The position numbers were made by a program, and so were the translations under genes. This document shows positions 35,232 through 44,852 of a stretch of 64,000 nucleotides of DNA, one piece after another. The stretch is taken from contig NZ_SCRH01000011.1 of the NCBI RefSeq assembly GCF_004298145.1, positions 62,001 through 126,000 of the forward strand, in the 5' to 3' direction. This DNA is from Mycobacterium sp. (lineage in GTDB: Bacteria; Actinomycetota; Actinomycetes; Mycobacteriales; Mycobacteriaceae). A model generated the notes under the pieces. The model ran no database searches. It was not told the origin of the DNA and saw only the letters and a program-made list of their open reading frames with translations. The stretch's first letter is position 1, and every line of letters begins with the position of its first letter.

Positions 35232-35714
35232 TTATTGATCCGGAACCTTGCCAAGGGTTTGCAGCTTGCCATCCGAGCCGATCCGGAACTTCACCGTCCC
35301 GATCCCGGTGGGACAACACAGCTGGTCATTTCCCTTCTGCCACCGGTACTGAACGGTCACCGTGTCATCCGAGGGCGGTAGCACGGTGATATACGGCTTT
35401 GCGTCCGGGGTGGCGGTTCCGAGCGGCCTGTTGTGGTCGAAGAAGAGCAGTTGCTGGGGGGTTGACTCGCTGGCGATCGTCGGGATGATCTGCACCCAAG
35501 ACAGACGGCAATTTCGGGTATGACCGCGGCCGATCTCAACCCAGATGGTGCCCGGGATCGCGATGGGAACCGCGGTGATCGCCTGCCGCACGGTATCGGC
35601 CGTCGGCCCATCCGAGGCTGTGCAGGTGTCGGGTTTGGCCTGCGGCGGCGCCGCCGGCTTCCACCCGCAACCGGAGGCCAGCAAAACCAGCAAGATCACA
35701 ATGAGCCGACGCAC
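35232..35714 (-). CDS. lppP: LppP/LprE-family lipoprotein
   Basis: 160 residues. The N-terminus RRLIVILLVLLASGC is a lipoprotein signal with lipobox LASGC, so the mature protein is anchored at Cys16. The mature domain contains two further Cys pairs (DTCTASDGPTADTV, NCRLSWVQIIP and NDQLCCPTGIGTVKFRIG). It is like M. tuberculosis LppP (Rv2330c), whose place in the gene order it keeps. The function is unknown. It converges with the acyl-CoA oxidase gene. Confidence 0.85.
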   Translation of the reverse strand: MRRLIVILLVLLASGCGWKPAAPPQAKPDTCTASDGPTADTVRQAITAVPIAIPGTIWVEIGRGHTRNCRLSWVQIIPTIASESTPQQLLFFDHNRPLGTATPDAKPYITVLPPSDDTVTVQYRWQKGNDQLCCPTGIGTVKFRIGSDGKLQTLGKVPDQ

Positions 35715-36013
35715 GCGGTGAGCTTAGCGAAGACTGTGAATGTTCCGTCGGTTTGGTCGGAAAGCCCGTTCTGAGTTCCGACCTGCGCGGCGCACGACGT
35801 AACCTCGAGCGGGGCGGATGGTCAATGGTGACCTGCGGTAACGCGATCCGCAACGATGAATTTCCCGGCGATTTCACACCGGCGGGTCGGCCGGTGAGAG
35901 AAGAAAGTAAACCTGGGGAAATTTCGGACAGCAGCGCCGAAACATGCCTGCTCCACAATGAACTCACTCGATACGGGGGCTAACCCGTACGCACTCGGCG
36001 AAGGGACGTAAGC
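35715..36013. promoter_or_regulatory. Divergent intergenic region upstream of the nitrate reductase
   Basis: 299 bp between lppP and the nitrate-reductase gene. It must hold both promoters. A GlnR-like pair (GTAAC at 35838 and GCAAC at 35850) was noted but its spacing is off by one from the consensus, so it is not claimed. The end carries GAAGGGACGTAAGC before GTG 36014. No gene is seen. Confidence 0.45.
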
Positions 36014-39000
36014 GTGGCCAGGGAGTCCATGGCGCAGGACAACGCCGTGAACACCATGTGCGCGTATTGCGGCGTCGGTTGCGGCATGGTGTTGCAGATC
36101 ACAACCGATCCGGAAACCGGCCGCTGTCGCGTCACGAAGTCGGTTGGCAACAAAGAACATCCGGCCAACTTCGGTCGGCTGTGCACCAAGGGCGCGACCA
36201 CCGCGGACCTGCTTGGCGCACCGGGCCGGGTGGACTCGGCACACGCGCGGACCGATCGCGGTGAACCGCTGGAGCCCGTCGAGATGGATCAGGCGATCAC
36301 CCGGTGCGCGAGACGGTTACGCGCGATCATCGACGAACACGGCCCGGATTCGTTCGCGATGTATGTGTCCGGCCAGATGTCCATCGAGGCGCAGTATCTG
36401 GCGAACAAGCTGACCAAGGGCTTCATCGGCACCAACCAGATCGAGTCGAACTCGCGACTGTGCATGGCCAGCGCGGGTTCCGGCTACAAGCTCTCACTGG
36501 GTGCGGACGGGCCGCCCGGCTCCTATCAGGACTTCGAACACGCCGACGTCTTTTTCGTCATCGGCGCCAACATGGCCGACTGCCACCCGATCCTGTTCCT
36601 GCGCATGATGGATCGCGTCAAGGCCGGTGCGAAACTGATCGTCGTCGACCCACGCCGCACCGCGACCGCCGACAAGGCGGACCTTTTCCTCCAGATCGCC
36701 CCGGGATCGGATCTTGCGCTACTCAACGGCCTGCTGCACCTGATCATCGAAAATGGGCGAACGGACCCGCATTTCATCGCAGAGTTCACCGAGGGTTGGG
36801 AGGTGATGCCCAGCTTCCTTGAGCAGTACACTCCCGGCAAGGTCAGCGAAATCACCGGCATCCCCGAAGAAGACATCCGCGCGGCGGCTCAGATGATCGG
36901 CGAGGCCGGTAATTTCGTGAGCTGCTGGACGATGGGCCTCAACCAGAGCACCCACGGCACCTGGAACACCAACGCCATCTGCAACCTGCATCTGGCGACC
37001 GGGGCCATCTGCAAGCCCGGCAGCGGGCCCTTCTCCCTCACCGGGCAGCCCAACGCGATGGGCGGCCGCGAGATGGGTTACATGGGGCCGGGTTTGCCGG
37101 GTCAGCGGTCGGTGGCCTCGGCCGAGGACCGCGACGTCGTCGAAGACCTGTGGGGCATCCCCCGCGGAACGCTGCGAACCGAGGTCGGCGGCGGCACCAT
37201 CGACATGTTCTCCCGGATGGCCGACGGACAGATCAAGGCGTGCTGGATCATCTGCACCAATCCCGTTGCCTCCGTCGCCAACCGCAAGACGGTGCTGGCC
37301 GGACTGGAGCGCACCGAATTGGTGATGGTCCAGGACGCGTTCCTCGAGACCGAGACCAACGAATACGCCGACGTGTTGTTGCCGGCCGCCCTGTGGGCGG
37401 AGTCCGAGGGGGTGATGGTCAATTCCGAGCGCAACATGACGCTGTTCCAGCCGGCGGTCCCCGCACCGGGCCACGCGATGCCGGACTGGCAGATCATCGC
37501 CCGGATCGCCTGCGAGATGGGATTTCCGGAGGCGTTCAGCTACAACTCCGCCGAGGACGTCTTCGAGGAAATCAAGCGGTTCTCGAACCCGAAGACCGGT
37601 TATGACCTGCGCGGGGTCAGCTATGAGCGGCTGCGTCAGAGCCCGGTGCAGTGGCCGTGCGCACCGGAGAGCGACGGTGACCGCAGTCCGATCCGCTATC
37701 TCAATGACGGTGTCAGCCAAGCACAGTTGATCCGCGCAGACGGTAGTGCGCCGCGGCTGGCTTTTCCGACGCCCAACGGGCGTGCGGCGTTCTTCGCCCG
37801 CCCGCACCTGCCGCCCGAGGAAATGCCCGACGACGACTACCCGTTCCTGCTGAACACCGGGCGCCTGCCGCACCAATGGCACACGATGACCAAGACCGGT
37901 AAGGTCGCCAAGCTCAACAAGCTCAACCCCGGTCCGTTCGTCGAGATCCATCCCGACGACGCCGCCCGCCTTCACATTGCCGACGGCGATCCGATCGAAA
38001 TCGCCTCTCGCCGCGGCCGTGCCGTCTTGCCCGCGTCCATCAGCGACCGGGTACGTCCCGGCAACTGCTTCGCGCCGTTCCACTGGAACGACGCCTTCGG
38101 CGAATACCTGTCGATCAATGCCGTCACCAACGACGCCGTCGATCCGATATCGAACCAACCGGAGTTCAAGGCATGCGCCGTCACCTTGACGAAGATCTCC
38201 GTCTCTCAACCCGATTCGGGAACCAGAACGCCGGCGGCCGGCGATGCAGCGGAATCGGCACCCACGGAGGTACGAGAAATCAGCGTGTCACAAGTCGACT
38301 CCCTCGGTGAATTACTCGGTGTGACAACGATACCCAAGCCGGAGTTCAATGAGCTCGGCCGCGCCTATCTCGCCGGGATGCTATCCGGACTTCGGTCGGA
38401 CGCGGGTCGGCGCTCCGCCGGGGTGCCCACCCTGCCGCTGAGCGCACCGTTCGATTCCAGCACCCGGCTCTGGGTCGACGGTCTACTCGCGGGGCTGTTC
38501 TCGCGCACCGACGGACCCCAGCCGGTGGCACTGCCCGTGGCACCGGACTGGGCTCCGATGGGGGCCGCCCAGCGACCGCCCGCCACACCGGCCGATCCCC
38601 ACCCCGCGCCCGAGCGCGCTCCCGTCGTGGTGCTGTGGGCGTCGCAGACCGGGAACGCGGAGGAACTCGCCTCCGACATCGCGGCACGATTGGGCGATGC
38701 CAAGCTGCCGGTCACCCTGCACGGCATGGACGACTTCCCGCTGGCCGAGCTGACGGCGACCCGGGACCTGTTGCTCATCACCAGCACCACCGGTGACGGC
38801 GAAGCGCCCGACAACGGCGCCGGCCTGTGGCGGGCGCTGACTTCCGAGACGGCACCGCAATTCACCGACACCCGCTACGCAGTGCTGGCTCTGGGTGACT
38901 CCAATTACGACGACTTCTGCGGCCACGGACGCAATCTCGACGCGCGTCTCGCCGAGCTGGGAGCGACCCGCCTCGCCGGCCGGGTCGACTGCGAGCCCGA

Positions 39001-40264
39001 CTACGACGACTCCGCGGCGAAGTGGCTGGGCGACATCATCGACGTCTTGAGCCGGACACGCACGTCCGTCGGCGGCGATGGAAGGGGGCCGGCCCACGCT
39101 TCCGCGGTGACGGTGCCGTCGCGCCCGAGTCCGTCGCCGACAGGCACCTTCAGCAAAAAGCATCCGCTGATCACCGGCATGGTCCGCAACACCATGCTGA
39201 GTCAGCCGAAATCGGCAAAAGACGTGCGGCACTTGGTTTTCAGACTGCCGGAAGAAACCGTGACCTACGAAGCCGGTGACGCGCTCGGGGTGTGGCCGCG
39301 CAACAGCGACCAGCTGGTCGACGAATGGCTGTCCGTCACCGGACTGGACGCACAGACCCCCGTCGAGGTCGGTGAGCACGGCCTGATGTCGTTGCGCTCC
39401 GCGCTCACCGAACGCATCGAAATCGCCCACATCAGCCGCGACCTGGTGCGGTTCGTGCAGGAGCGCACGGGCGACCCGAAACTCGGGGAGCTGTTGAAGC
39501 CGGACAACAAACGCGCACTGTCGGATTGGACGTGGGGGCGCCAATCCATCGACCTGCTGGCGCGGCTTCCGGTCGTCGCATCCGCCCACGAGTGGCTGCG
39601 GGTCCTCAAGCGCCTTCAGCCGCGGCTGTACTCGATATCGTCGAGCCCCAAAGAGTGTCCGGGCGAAGTTCACCTGACGGTCTCACCGGTGCGCTACAAC
39701 TTCCAGGGCGTCCCACGCCGCGGGGTGTGTTCGACCTACCTTGCCGACCGCTCCCCCGGCGATCGCGTCGCCGTCTATCTGCAGGCGTCAAGCAATTTCC
39801 GGCCGCCGAGCGACCCGGGCACTCCGATGATCATGATCGGTCCGGGCACCGGAATCGCGCCCTTCCGTGGCTTTCTACAGGAGCGGCGTGCGCTCGGTCA
39901 CACCGGACCCAACTGGTTGTTCTTCGGCGAGCAGCACGCCGCCACCGACTACTACTACCGCGACGAACTCGAGCAGATGCGTGACGACGGCTTTCTCACC
40001 GAGTTGGACCTCGCGTTCTCCCGGGACCAGCAGCAGAAGGTCTACGTGCAGCACCTGATGCGCGACCGCGGGGCGCAACTGTGGAGCTGGTTGCAGGACG
40101 GCGCCCAACTGTACGTCTGCGGCACCGCCGACCCCATGGCCAAGGACGTCGACCGCGCGCTCTGCGACATCGCCGCCGAATTCGGCAACCTCGACCCGGA
40201 CGCGGCGACGGCCTATGTCCAATCGTTGAGCGCCGACAAGCGCTACCACCGCGACGTCTACTAG
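36014..40264 (+). CDS. Fused assimilatory nitrate reductase / CysJ-type flavoprotein
   Basis: 1416 residues. Residues 1-720 are a molybdopterin oxidoreductase of the NasA/NarB type: [4Fe-4S] ligands Cys16, Cys19, Cys23 and Cys57, then [20 protein letters not shown] and the C-terminal cofactor domain ([20 protein letters not shown]). After a linker, a flavodoxin domain begins near 870 ([11 protein letters not shown]). An FAD/NADPH reductase domain starts near 1050 (RLYSISSS for [15 protein letters not shown] and YVCGTADPM for NADPH) and ends DVY like CysJ. NADPH electrons can thus reach the Mo centre within one chain. GTG 36014 or ATG 36029 (AGGGAG before it) may be the start. No separate nitrite reductase is in the window. 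Confidence 0.9.
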   Translation: MARESMAQDNAVNTMCAYCGVGCGMVLQITTDPETGRCRVTKSVGNKEHPANFGRLCTKGATTADLLGAPGRVDSAHARTDRGEPLEPVEMDQAITRCARRLRAIIDEHGPDSFAMYVSGQMSIEAQYLANKLTKGFIGTNQIESNSRLCMASAGSGYKLSLGADGPPGSYQDFEHADVFFVIGANMADCHPILFLRMMDRVKAGAKLIVVDPRRTATADKADLFLQIAPGSDLALLNGLLHLIIENGRTDPHFIAEFTEGWEVMPSFLEQYTPGKVSEITGIPEEDIRAAAQMIGEAGNFVSCWTMGLNQSTHGTWNTNAICNLHLATGAICKPGSGPFSLTGQPNAMGGREMGYMGPGLPGQRSVASAEDRDVVEDLWGIPRGTLRTEVGGGTIDMFSRMADGQIKACWIICTNPVASVANRKTVLAGLERTELVMVQDAFLETETNEYADVLLPAALWAESEGVMVNSERNMTLFQPAVPAPGHAMPDWQIIARIACEMGFPEAFSYNSAEDVFEEIKRFSNPKTGYDLRGVSYERLRQSPVQWPCAPESDGDRSPIRYLNDGVSQAQLIRADGSAPRLAFPTPNGRAAFFARPHLPPEEMPDDDYPFLLNTGRLPHQWHTMTKTGKVAKLNKLNPGPFVEIHPDDAARLHIADGDPIEIASRRGRAVLPASISDRVRPGNCFAPFHWNDAFGEYLSINAVTNDAVDPISNQPEFKACAVTLTKISVSQPDSGTRTPAAGDAAESAPTEVREISVSQVDSLGELLGVTTIPKPEFNELGRAYLAGMLSGLRSDAGRRSAGVPTLPLSAPFDSSTRLWVDGLLAGLFSRTDGPQPVALPVAPDWAPMGAAQRPPATPADPHPAPERAPVVVLWASQTGNAEELASDIAARLGDAKLPVTLHGMDDFPLAELTATRDLLLITSTTGDGEAPDNGAGLWRALTSETAPQFTDTRYAVLALGDSNYDDFCGHGRNLDARLAELGATRLAGRVDCEPDYDDSAAKWLGDIIDVLSRTRTSVGGDGRGPAHASAVTVPSRPSPSPTGTFSKKHPLITGMVRNTMLSQPKSAKDVRHLVFRLPEETVTYEAGDALGVWPRNSDQLVDEWLSVTGLDAQTPVEVGEHGLMSLRSALTERIEIAHISRDLVRFVQERTGDPKLGELLKPDNKRALSDWTWGRQSIDLLARLPVVASAHEWLRVLKRLQPRLYSISSSPKECPGEVHLTVSPVRYNFQGVPRRGVCSTYLADRSPGDRVAVYLQASSNFRPPSDPGTPMIMIGPGTGIAPFRGFLQERRALGHTGPNWLFFGEQHAATDYYYRDELEQMRDDGFLTELDLAFSRDQQQKVYVQHLMRDRGAQLWSWLQDGAQLYVCGTADPMAKDVDRALCDIAAEFGNLDPDAATAYVQSLSADKRYHRDVY

Positions 40265-40381
40265 CGCCGATGTGCCGCTGACGCCGAACGCGTAATACGA
40301 CCGAAACATCGCGCATCCGCCGATGAAACATCCGAGTCGCACGATGCCCTCAAAGATCGCGCAGCTGAAGGAGTCGTCATC

Positions 40382-40681
40382 GTGGCTCGGGACTGTGCTG
40401 GACCCGATCGGGTCATCAAGAACGGCTGCCCGCTGCAATGCCACCTGCGGCGCGGTGGCGTGGGCGAGAGCCCGGTCGATGAGCAGGTGGATTGGGCGGG
40501 GCTGACCGTCAACCTGGACTTCGCGTTCTCGCGCGATCAACGCGACAAGGTGTACGCGCAGCACCTGATGCGCAGGCGCGGCACCCCGTTCGGGCCATGG
40601 CGGCGCGGTGCCTACGTGTGCGTCTGCGACATCGCCACCGACGGCGCGGAAGCGCTGCAGATCGCCTCGGATGCTGTCTGA
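40382..40681 (+). pseudogene. Partial duplicate of the flavoprotein C-terminus
   Basis: The segment NLDFAFSRDQRDKVYAQHLM (about 40512-40570), then RRRGTPFGPW and YVCVCDIATDGAEALQIASD, parallels the end of the preceding gene ([20 protein letters not shown], then [10 protein letters not shown]). The identity is high over about 20 residues and fades on both sides. It lacks a start of its own and all catalytic domains, and it is best read as the tail of a lost tandem copy or of a related CysJ gene. The following gap, 40682-40893, shows nothing. Confidence 0.65.
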
Positions 40682-40893
40682 TGAAGAGTCGGAGTCATTG
40701 TTCGCCGACCGCAAACACCGGCAAAACCTCGAATATCGCTGAACCCCTTGAACATACAGCGGCCATGGCGATCCCACGCGCGTCGCGCGTCGCCGTCATG
40801 CGGGCAAATCCATTTCAACGCAAGATTTTCGTTCATCCTGACCCTAATCGTGCTTGACGAACTGGGATTTCAAATTCTGGGTAGACTCTGGCG

Positions 40894-41697
40894 GTGACAA
40901 ACAGCCCGTCGTCATATCTGGTGTTGGCGTCGCAGCGCAGTGGCAGCACACTGCTGGTCGAATCGCTGCGCGCCACCGGGGTGGCCGGGGAGCCCCAGGA
41001 GTTCTTTCAGTACTTACCGTCCACCAGCCAGTCGCCGCAGCCACGCGAGTGGTTCGCCGGCGTCGAGGACGAGTCGATCCTCTCCCTGCTCGATCCGCTG
41101 GACGTCGGGACTCCAGATCTCGCGACGCCCGAGATCTGGCGCGCCTACATCCGCACGATCGGGAGAACGCCGAACGGGGTGTGGGGCGGCAAGCTGATGT
41201 GGAACCAAACACCGCTGCTGCTCAACCGCGCCAAGAACCTGCCCGACCGTAGTGGCGATGGCCTGCTGGCGGCCATCCGCGACGTGGTGGGCGAAGAGCC
41301 ACTGCTGATTCACGTCTACCGGCCCGACGTGATTTCGCAGGCGGTGTCCTTCTGGCGGGCGGTGCAGACCCGTGTTTGGCGGGGTAGGCCCGATCCGGCA
41401 CGCGATGCGCGCGCCACCTATCACGCCGGAGCGATCGCCCACGTGGTCACCATGCTGCGCGCGCAAGAAGAGGGCTGGCGCAATTGGTTCGCCGAGGAAA
41501 ACATCAAGCCGATGGAGATCCCGTATCCGGTGTTGTGGCGCAACCTGACTCAGGTGGTGGGATCCATCCTCGAGGCGCTAGGACTGGACCCACAACTTGC
41601 GCCCCGGCCGGTGCTGGAGCGCCAAGCGGACCACCGCTCCGACGAGTGGGTGGACCGCTACCGTGCCGATGCCGAAAAGCACGGCCTGCCAACCTGA
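40894..41697 (+). CDS. Stf0-family sulfotransferase
   Basis: 267 residues from GTG 40894. The PAPS 5'-phosphosulfate loop is [20 protein letters not shown], followed by [11 protein letters not shown]. Downstream are [31 protein letters not shown] and the C-terminal [20 protein letters not shown], all typical of Stf0. In M. tuberculosis Stf0 sulfates trehalose for sulfolipid-1, a lipid not made by other mycobacteria, so the acceptor here may differ. It sits just upstream of the cysteine genes, which fits a role in sulfur metabolism, although its PAPS supply genes are not in the window. Confidence 0.88.
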   Translation: MTNSPSSYLVLASQRSGSTLLVESLRATGVAGEPQEFFQYLPSTSQSPQPREWFAGVEDESILSLLDPLDVGTPDLATPEIWRAYIRTIGRTPNGVWGGKLMWNQTPLLLNRAKNLPDRSGDGLLAAIRDVVGEEPLLIHVYRPDVISQAVSFWRAVQTRVWRGRPDPARDARATYHAGAIAHVVTMLRAQEEGWRNWFAEENIKPMEIPYPVLWRNLTQVVGSILEALGLDPQLAPRPVLERQADHRSDEWVDRYRADAEKHGLPT

Positions 41698-41964
41698 TCA
41701 AGGGCAAACTCATAGCGGGCGGCACGCCATGCCGTTCCAAGAGTTGAGCCACACACGTTGGATTCTCGCCCAACGCGACGCACGAAGGGCCGCGGCGCAC
41801 TCCTGGGCGCCGCCTCTGCGGTGCCTTCGACCGCACGCCGACCCATTCCCCGCGTCCCCGCTCCGGCCCGCGGGGATTAACCACAGGCTTCACCCGGTTA
41901 ACAGCTCAAATAGGCTTCCGCTTCGGAACGAGGTCACCGCGCAGATGAGCCAGATCGCCAAGCA

Positions 41965-41982
41965 GGACGAATGTCCTATAGT
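41965..41982 (+). promoter_or_regulatory. Predicted leaderless promoter with adjoining palindrome
   Basis: The -10 hexamer TATAGT (41977-41982) fits the mycobacterial TAnnnT pattern and ends 6 nt before the ATG at 41989. This puts the -10 at -12 to -7 if transcription starts at the A of that ATG, the exact geometry of a leaderless mRNA. Directly upstream, GGACGAATGTCC (41965-41976) is a 4-bp inverted repeat that a regulator could use. No clear -35 is seen, as is common in mycobacteria. Confidence 0.6.
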
Positions 41983-41988
41983 GGGGCT

Positions 41989-42057
41989 ATGCAACAGGCC
42001 ACACAGCCGCGCTTTGTCCTTACGCGCCGCCCCACCATGGGCCGTTGTTGTCGTTGA
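41989..42057 (+). CDS. Leaderless cysteine-attenuator-like small ORF
   Basis: 22 codons: MQQATQPRFVLTRRP followed by TMGRCCR and TGA. There is no Shine-Dalgarno sequence and the ATG coincides with the predicted transcription start. Consecutive Cys codons (TGT TGT at 42046-42051) flanked by Arg lie at the end. Polycysteine leaderless small ORFs are known in mycobacteria as cysteine-responsive attenuators of sulfur operons: scarce Cys-tRNA stalls the ribosome and raises downstream expression. Here the downstream operon is cysK1-cysE. The ORF is below the usual length limit for gene calling. Confidence 0.7.
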   Translation: MQQATQPRFVLTRRPTMGRCCR

Positions 42058-42177
42058 TTTCCTGACGCCTTCCGACGCTCAACAACGTGTGGCGCCAGAC
42101 GCGGACAGCATCACCAGTTCGCCGGTCGGAACCCAATCAGGCGCTGCTCACAAGCCATTCAGGAAGATCAACCAGCA

Positions 42178-42288
42178 ATGACCTATATATCTACACCGAA
42201 CCGGGTCCCATCCGAGTCCACAACCCACAGTGGCATCCGCTGGCAGGCCGAAACGTCCTGTTCTGACATCGTTGAGGAAAACAGATGA
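42178..42288 (+). CDS. Small ORF coupled to cysK1
   Basis: 36 codons: [15 protein letters not shown], then [27 protein letters not shown] lies 11 nt before the ATG. Its stop TGA (42286-42288) overlaps the cysK1 ATG (42285) as ATGA, the standard coupling overlap. If translated, it would link cysK1 initiation to upstream ribosome traffic, in series with the Cys-Cys ORF. No homology is recognised and chance is possible, so confidence is moderate. Confidence 0.45.
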   Translation: MTYISTPNRVPSESTTHSGIRWQAETSCSDIVEENR

Positions 42289-43217
42289 GCATCGCCGAAG
42301 ACGTCACACAGGTAATCGGAAACACGCCGCTGGTGCGGCTGCGTCGCGTCAGCGAGGGTGCTGTCGCCGATGTCGTTGCCAAGCTGGAATTCTTCAACCC
42401 GGGGAACAGCGTCAAGGACCGCATCGGGGTAGCGATGATCGATGCGGCCGAGAAGGCTGGATTGATCAAGCCTGACACGATCATCCTCGAGCCGACGAGC
42501 GGGAACACCGGCATCGCGCTGGCGATGGTCTGCGCGGCGCGGGGCTACCGATGCGTGCTGACCATGCCCGACACAATGAGTGTCGAACGGCGGATGCTGC
42601 TGCGGGCCTACGGCGCCGAAATCGTCCTGACGCCGGGTGCTGACGGCATGCCGGGCGCGATCGCGAAGGCCGAGGAGTTGGCCAAGTCCGACCAGCGGTA
42701 TTTCGTCCCGCAGCAATTCGAGAACCCGGCCAACCCCGCGATCCACCGAACAACCACCGCCGAAGAAGTTTGGCGCGACACCGACGGGCAGGTCGACATC
42801 TTCGTGGCCGGGGTGGGCACCGGCGGCACCATCACCGGCGTCGCTCAGGTCATCAAGCAGCGCAAGCCGGCGGCGCAAATCATCGCGGTCGAACCGGCCG
42901 CCTCACCGGTCCTGTCCGGTGGACAGAAGGGGCCACACCCGATCCAAGGCCTCGGTGCCGGGTTCATCCCGTCGGTGCTCGACGAGGATCTGGTCGACGA
43001 AGTCATCACCGTCGGCAACGAGGAATCGCTCACCCTGGCGCGGCGGCTCGCCACAGAAGAAGGGCTGCTGGCCGGGATCTCCTCCGGAGCGGCCGTGGTA
43101 GCTGCCCTGCAGGTGGCCCGCCGACCCGAAAACGCCGGCAAGCTCGTCGTCGTGGTGCTGCCCGACTTCGGCGAGCGTTATCTGAGCACAGCGCTCTACG
43201 CCGACCTGGCGGACTAG
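42285..43217 (+). CDS. cysK1: O-acetylserine sulfhydrylase (cysteine synthase) CysK1
   Basis: 310-residue PLP enzyme that makes cysteine from O-acetylserine and sulfide. The PLP lysine is Lys44 in [11 protein letters not shown]. The substrate loop is [11 protein letters not shown], the phosphate-binding loop [11 protein letters not shown], and the C-terminal [10 protein letters not shown] is present. Length and sequence match Rv2334. It is followed after 2 bp by cysE, the source of its substrate. GAGGAAAA precedes the ATG. The upstream small ORFs suggest cysteine-dependent attenuation. Confidence 0.96.
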   Translation: MSIAEDVTQVIGNTPLVRLRRVSEGAVADVVAKLEFFNPGNSVKDRIGVAMIDAAEKAGLIKPDTIILEPTSGNTGIALAMVCAARGYRCVLTMPDTMSVERRMLLRAYGAEIVLTPGADGMPGAIAKAEELAKSDQRYFVPQQFENPANPAIHRTTTAEEVWRDTDGQVDIFVAGVGTGGTITGVAQVIKQRKPAAQIIAVEPAASPVLSGGQKGPHPIQGLGAGFIPSVLDEDLVDEVITVGNEESLTLARRLATEEGLLAGISSGAAVVAALQVARRPENAGKLVVVVLPDFGERYLSTALYADLAD

Positions 43218-43219
43218 CC

Positions 43220-43903
43220 ATGCTCGCAGCCATACGGCGTGATATCCAGGCTGCCAAGCAGCGCGATCCGGCGGCCCCCACCACGCTGGAAGTGATACTC
43301 GCCTATCCCGGCGTGCACGCCATCTGGGGCCACCGCATCACCCACTGGCTGTGGAACCGTGGCGCGCGGGTGGTGGCGCGGACGTTGGCCGAATTCACTC
43401 GTATCGTGACGGGGGTCGACATCCACCCGGGTGCCGTCCTGGGCGGTGGTCTGTTTATCGACCACGCGACCGGCGTCGTGATCGGGGAGACGGCGGAGGT
43501 TGGTGACGACGTCACGCTGTATCACGGCGTCACCCTTGGTGGTAGCGGCTCGGACACCGGAAAGCGTCACCCCACCGTCGGGGACCGGGTGATCATCGGT
43601 GCCGGCGCGAAAGTCCTGGGCGCGATCAAAATTGGTGACGATAGCCGGATTGGCGCCAATGCTGTTGTGGTCAAACCGGTTCCATCCAGCGCCGTTGTCA
43701 TTGGAGTCCCCGGACAGGTCATCAGCCGCCACGGGCGCAGCAGTCCGGACGATTCGATGATGCCGGACCTCGTGGGCGTCAGTCTGCAGTCGTTGTTGAC
43801 CAGGGTCGACAAGCTGGAGGCATTAAGCGACGGGCAGCAATCTGGCCAGGTCATCCGCCCGCCCGAGGCTGGCGTCTGGCACGGTGAGGACTTCTCCATC
43901 TGA
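43220..43903 (+). CDS. cysE: Serine O-acetyltransferase CysE
   Basis: 227 residues from ATG 43220, 2 bp after cysK1; the long open frame upstream is inside cysK1 and is not used. The left-handed beta-helix acetyltransferase domain is clear: [55 protein letters not shown] and [13 protein letters not shown]. The family's active-site His are seen in DIHPGA and FIDHATG. The C-terminal tail ends DFSI; an Ile-terminal tail is what CysK binds in the cysteine-synthase complex. Equivalent to Rv2335. Confidence 0.95.
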   Translation: MLAAIRRDIQAAKQRDPAAPTTLEVILAYPGVHAIWGHRITHWLWNRGARVVARTLAEFTRIVTGVDIHPGAVLGGGLFIDHATGVVIGETAEVGDDVTLYHGVTLGGSGSDTGKRHPTVGDRVIIGAGAKVLGAIKIGDDSRIGANAVVVKPVPSSAVVIGVPGQVISRHGRSSPDDSMMPDLVGVSLQSLLTRVDKLEALSDGQQSGQVIRPPEAGVWHGEDFSI

Positions 43904-44272
43904 CGACGGCCACTGCCGTCCCGGGCGAAAGCCGCTGGGCAACAAGCTGGTTCGCCGACGCGGCGGCGGGGTCATTGGGATGTGGGCGCAGCGGCGTCAC
44001 CTCATCGGCACGCCAGACGCGCAGCGGCATCGACGCGATTATCTCCTCGAGCGCCGCGGGTAGCCCCGGGGCGCCAGTTCGCGGGAAGGCGCGGCCTCTC
44101 GGGCCCGGACGTCGCCGACGGCTTCCGGCGGCGTGCCGTCGGGAATGCGCGTGGTCATCGTCACCCAGAACGCCGTGAATTCCATCGCCGACATCATCGA
44201 GGGGGTTCGATACCTGGGGGCGGCGACATTTGCGACCGGCGGTGGCCGGGGCCGCGGAACCTGGAAAAATTG
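43904..44272. other. Intergenic stretch with possible coding remnant
   Basis: 369 bp between cysE and tRNA-Asn. On the minus strand, about 43910-44050, the frame EEIIASMPLRVWRADEVTPL, continuing RPHPNDPAAASANQLVAQ, reads like real protein but has no proper start, and the frame upstream is low-complexity. It may be the tail of a lost gene. I could not identify it. Confidence 0.35.
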
Positions 44273-44345
<73 letters not shown>

Positions 44346-44432
44346 CTAACCCGATCGCGGGACGACTCTAGCGTACCGGCACGACCACGCCCAACTGGCG
44401 CGGGCCACCCCACCTGCCGAGTACAGCAAGCG

Positions 44433-44515
44433 GGTCGCCACCATCGGACCCGTGGCGATCGCCAGCGCGGCGCAGCCGGGCACAGCGGGTCGCCACCATC
44501 GAGCCCGTGGCGACC
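44433..44515. repeat. Two tandem hairpin repeats
   Basis: Each unit is GGTCGCCAC, a 10-nt loop, then GTGGCGACC (first copy GTGGCGATC). Units span 44433-44460 and 44488-44515, a 55-bp period, and lie between tRNA-Asn and the small membrane-protein gene, which are divergently transcribed. The second stem is perfect over 9 bp. There is no T-run, so intrinsic termination is not certain. Confidence 0.65.
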
Positions 44516-44573
44516 GCGCGCGCACCCCACCCGGTGAGGCAGGATGGAGCCATCGATCGTCGGGAGGAACGCT

Positions 44574-44852
44574 TTGATCCGGTATGTCGTGGTGCTGGGA
44601 CTGGGTTACGTGCTGGGCTCGAAGGCCGGTCGTCGGCGATACGAGCAGATCGTCGGCACCTATCGCGCGCTGACCAGTAGCCCCGTGGCCAGGTCGATGA
44701 TCGAGGGGGGACGCCGCAAGGTCGCGAATCGGATCTCCCCCGACGCCGGCTTTGTGACGCTGGCGGAGATCGACGACCAAACCGCAATCATGGACCGCGA
44801 CGTCGAGCCGTCGGCCGACGACGCGCTCGAGGCCTCTAGTCGTCGCCGCTAG
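44574..44852 (+). CDS. Small conserved membrane-associated protein (Rv2342-like)
   Basis: 92 residues. The start is TTG 44574, chosen because GGGAGGAA lies just upstream at correct spacing and because the product IRYVVVLGLGYVLGSKAGRR, then RYEQIVGTYRAL, begins directly with the conserved hydrophobic segment; the ATG at 44544 has no such support. Residues 2-17 form a short hydrophobic helix with a glycine-rich GYVLGSKAG. The function is unknown. The 3' end overlaps convergent dnaG by 17 bp. Confidence 0.85.
   Translation: MIRYVVVLGLGYVLGSKAGRRRYEQIVGTYRALTSSPVARSMIEGGRRKVANRISPDAGFVTLAEIDDQTAIMDRDVEPSADDALEASSRRR

Noticed and set aside
35838..35854. GlnR-like pair GTAAC/GCAAC upstream of the nitrate reductase
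   Set aside because: Spacing between the AC dinucleotides is 10 instead of the expected 9, and similar pairs are easily found by chance; GlnR control remains possible but is not shown.
36719..38209. 496-codon open frame on the minus strand
   Set aside because: Antisense shadow within the molybdopterin domain of the nitrate reductase.
44488..44515. Hairpin as a rho-independent terminator of cysE
   Set aside because: tRNA-Asn on the other strand lies between, and there is no U-tract.
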